In this document: positions 62,380-64,000 of the stretch, piece after piece
Layout: every line of letters starts with the position of its first letter
How positions within the stretch are numbered: the first letter of the stretch is position 1
From: Rhinopithecus roxellana
Lineage: Eukaryota > Chordata > Mammalia > Primates > Cercopithecidae
Assembly (NCBI RefSeq): GCF_007565055.1
Contig: NC_044554.1
Span: 14,919,921 to 14,983,920, forward strand
Direction: 5' to 3'
Length of the DNA: 64,000 bases
The notes under the pieces: model-generated
Told to the model about the DNA's origin: nothing
The model's input: only the letters and a program-made list of their open reading frames with translations
The model's database searches: none
Position numbers and translations under genes: made by a program

Positions 62380-62480
62380 AAAGTATTTAATTCAACAGAT
62401 TCTAAATACTAGTTATGTGCCAGGCATTGTGTTAGGTGAATGGGATACATGACTTATACAGAATGAGAGATTTCTGGCCT
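62380..62480 (-). mobile_element. L2 3'-end fragment, antisense
   Basis: 'tatttaattcaacagattct', 'agttatgtgccaggcattgt gttaggtgaatgggatac' is the reversed L2 end. Confidence 0.6.
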
Positions 62481-63951
62481 GGATTATAGGTACTATCAGC
62501 ATTGGTAGGGTCATTCTCTGAAACAGAAAATCTTGGGGGAGGGACTAGGTCTGTAGGGGTGGAGAAGATTATGAGTTCAGTTGCCATTAAAGTGGTTGTG
62601 AGAAATCCAAGTGGAAATGTGAAACAGGTAGTTGGATCTAGATTGGAGATAAGAGTTGCTGCAAGTGTAAATGTAGACATCACGAGGATAGAGATGGTTA
62701 TTTGGTGATTTAGAGGTCTTAGTCCTTAAAGTGGTATCCATCACTTGGTGAGGGAGAAACCATGTTGAAGTGAGTTTAGGAAAATATATAGAAAGTGATC
62801 GTCACCATTGTTCTTCAAGAACTACAAGTTGTATTTTTTTTTTTTTTCAAATAACAGTTCTCCACTATTCATATAACCCTGATTCTCTTCAGCATGTGAA
62901 GTGGCAGTAGGAGACATGGCTAAATCTTATTTAGTATCTAGCTCAGGAAAGAAAAATCAAATCCTTTTACAGTCTTAGTTCTATGGAGAATGTTAGATTA
63001 CATGGGCTTTCTATGTGCTCTCTCCACTTCCTCATGTCATGGTGACTAGGTTCTGAGGCCAGCATCCCAAGAGAAACAGCAGATGCTGCATGGCCTTTTC
63101 GAACCTAGCCTTTGAAGTCACAGAGCATCACTTTTGCACCATTCTGTTTGTTGAGGCAGTGATAAAGGCCTGCCTATACTTAAAAGGAAGAGAATTAGAC
63201 CCACCTGATGTTAAAGAACTTGGAGACATGCTTTAAATCACCACACAGAACATAGAAGGCTGAAAACAATACTATGGGATGCAGATCTCAAAATCTGAAT
63301 TAGTATGGCAGAGACTGCTGATTGTCCATGCCTATCCTTCCCCCAAGTATCTTACCTATCTGCTTCCAAAACACAGGAATTCTGACTGCAAGAAGGCCAA
63401 TGTGATCAGAACACAGGAAACAAGGGTAATTGTGGTAGTAGATGGGATCAGAAGTGATGGGGGACCAGGTTGTGTGTGGCAGGTCATTGAAAGACTTTGG
63501 TTCTTATTCTGTGTGAGTTGAGAAGCACTGGAGATATTTAAGCAGAGGGGGTCAAATCATCTGCCTTAGATTTTGAAAAGGATTACTGAATACTATATTG
63601 AGAATAGGCTATAGGGAGTCAAAGGAGAAAGCAGGAAGATCAGCTAGAAGGCTATTAAAATAATACAGGTGAGAAATAATGGCACAGATAAGGGTATTAG
63701 CCGTGCAGGTGGTGAGAAGTTGTCAGATTCTGGATATAATTTGAAAGAAACTTATATAGGATCTGCTAATTAATTGAATATCAGTTGTGAAAGAAGAAAG
63801 TCAAGGATGACTTTGGGGTTTTTAACCTGATCATCTGGAAGGGTGGGGTTGACCCTAGGTGAGAGGAAGACTGGATGAAGACTGGGGTAAGAGGGATAGA
63901 ATCAGGGCTTTGGGTATGGACAGAGCAAGTTGGAGATATCTATTAGGTATC
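62481..63951. other. Intergenic, traces of an old dispersed repeat
   Basis: Segments at about 62560-62720 and 63630-63930 ('agaaatccaagtggaaatgt', 'aaggctattaaaataataca ggtgagaaataatgg', 'gtcaaggatgactttggggt') belong to a common mammalian repeat I recognise but cannot name; possibly the L2 or an old ERV group. No gene. Confidence 0.4.
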
Positions 63952-64000
63952 TGCTATGGTTTGAATGTTTGTGTCCTTCAAAAATTCATATGTTGAAACT
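63952..64000 (+). mobile_element. Start of an MLT1/MaLR-type LTR, cut by the window edge
   Basis: tgctatggtttgaatgtttg, then tgtccttcaaaaattcatat gttgaaact, the well-known beginning of MaLR LTRs (MLT1/MST/THE1). Confidence 0.8.

Overview
This is nuclear genomic DNA from a primate, most likely an Old World monkey. It is AT-rich and CpG-poor and packed with Alu, L1, L2, MIR, LTR and DNA-transposon copies. At least five young AluY copies share the bases I associate with the cercopithecoid AluYR-type subfamilies (a 'ggctcaagcctgtaatcc' start, 'gatccggccactgc' in the right arm), and several keep near-perfect target-site duplications.

The only recognisable host gene is the 3' half of ORC5 (origin recognition complex subunit 5) on the + strand. 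Six coding exons with GT-AG borders join in frame: 13243-13295, 14891-15003, 16515-16562, 20727-20837, 46456-46568 and 57262-57307. They encode about the last 160 residues up to the stop codon at 57305-57307. A 3' UTR of about 500 bases follows, with an AATAAA at 57786-57791. Bases 1-13242 are intron; the exons for the AAA+ ATPase core lie to the left of the window. From about 57,810 to the right end I see no gene, only intergenic repeats.

Layout: 1-13.2 kb is intron with an AluY, an L1 piece flanked by unusually long direct repeats, a solo LTR, a second ERV LTR with internal remnant, and a HAL1/L1-like relict. 13.2-20.8 kb holds four exons within 7.6 kb. 20.8-46.5 kb is a 25.6-kb intron with two CTCF-like motifs, a CpG-richer patch, a twin-primed (5'-inverted) L1, a pair of diverged 250-bp repeats and an Alu split by an LTR. 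46.5-57.3 kb is the last intron and contains an antisense retrocopy of TMA7 whose 64-codon frame is still open. 57.8-64 kb is intergenic and includes a three-layer nest (Tigger1 inside MER5A inside MIR) and the start of a MaLR/MLT1-type LTR at the right edge.

No novel multigene system was found. The most unusual items are the intact TMA7 retrocopy, the 99-bp repeats around the L1 at 4 kb, the nested and inverted transposons, two tandem duplications near small ORC5 exons, and the paired CTCF-like sites. Repeat families were assigned by recognition only, so subfamily names are provisional.
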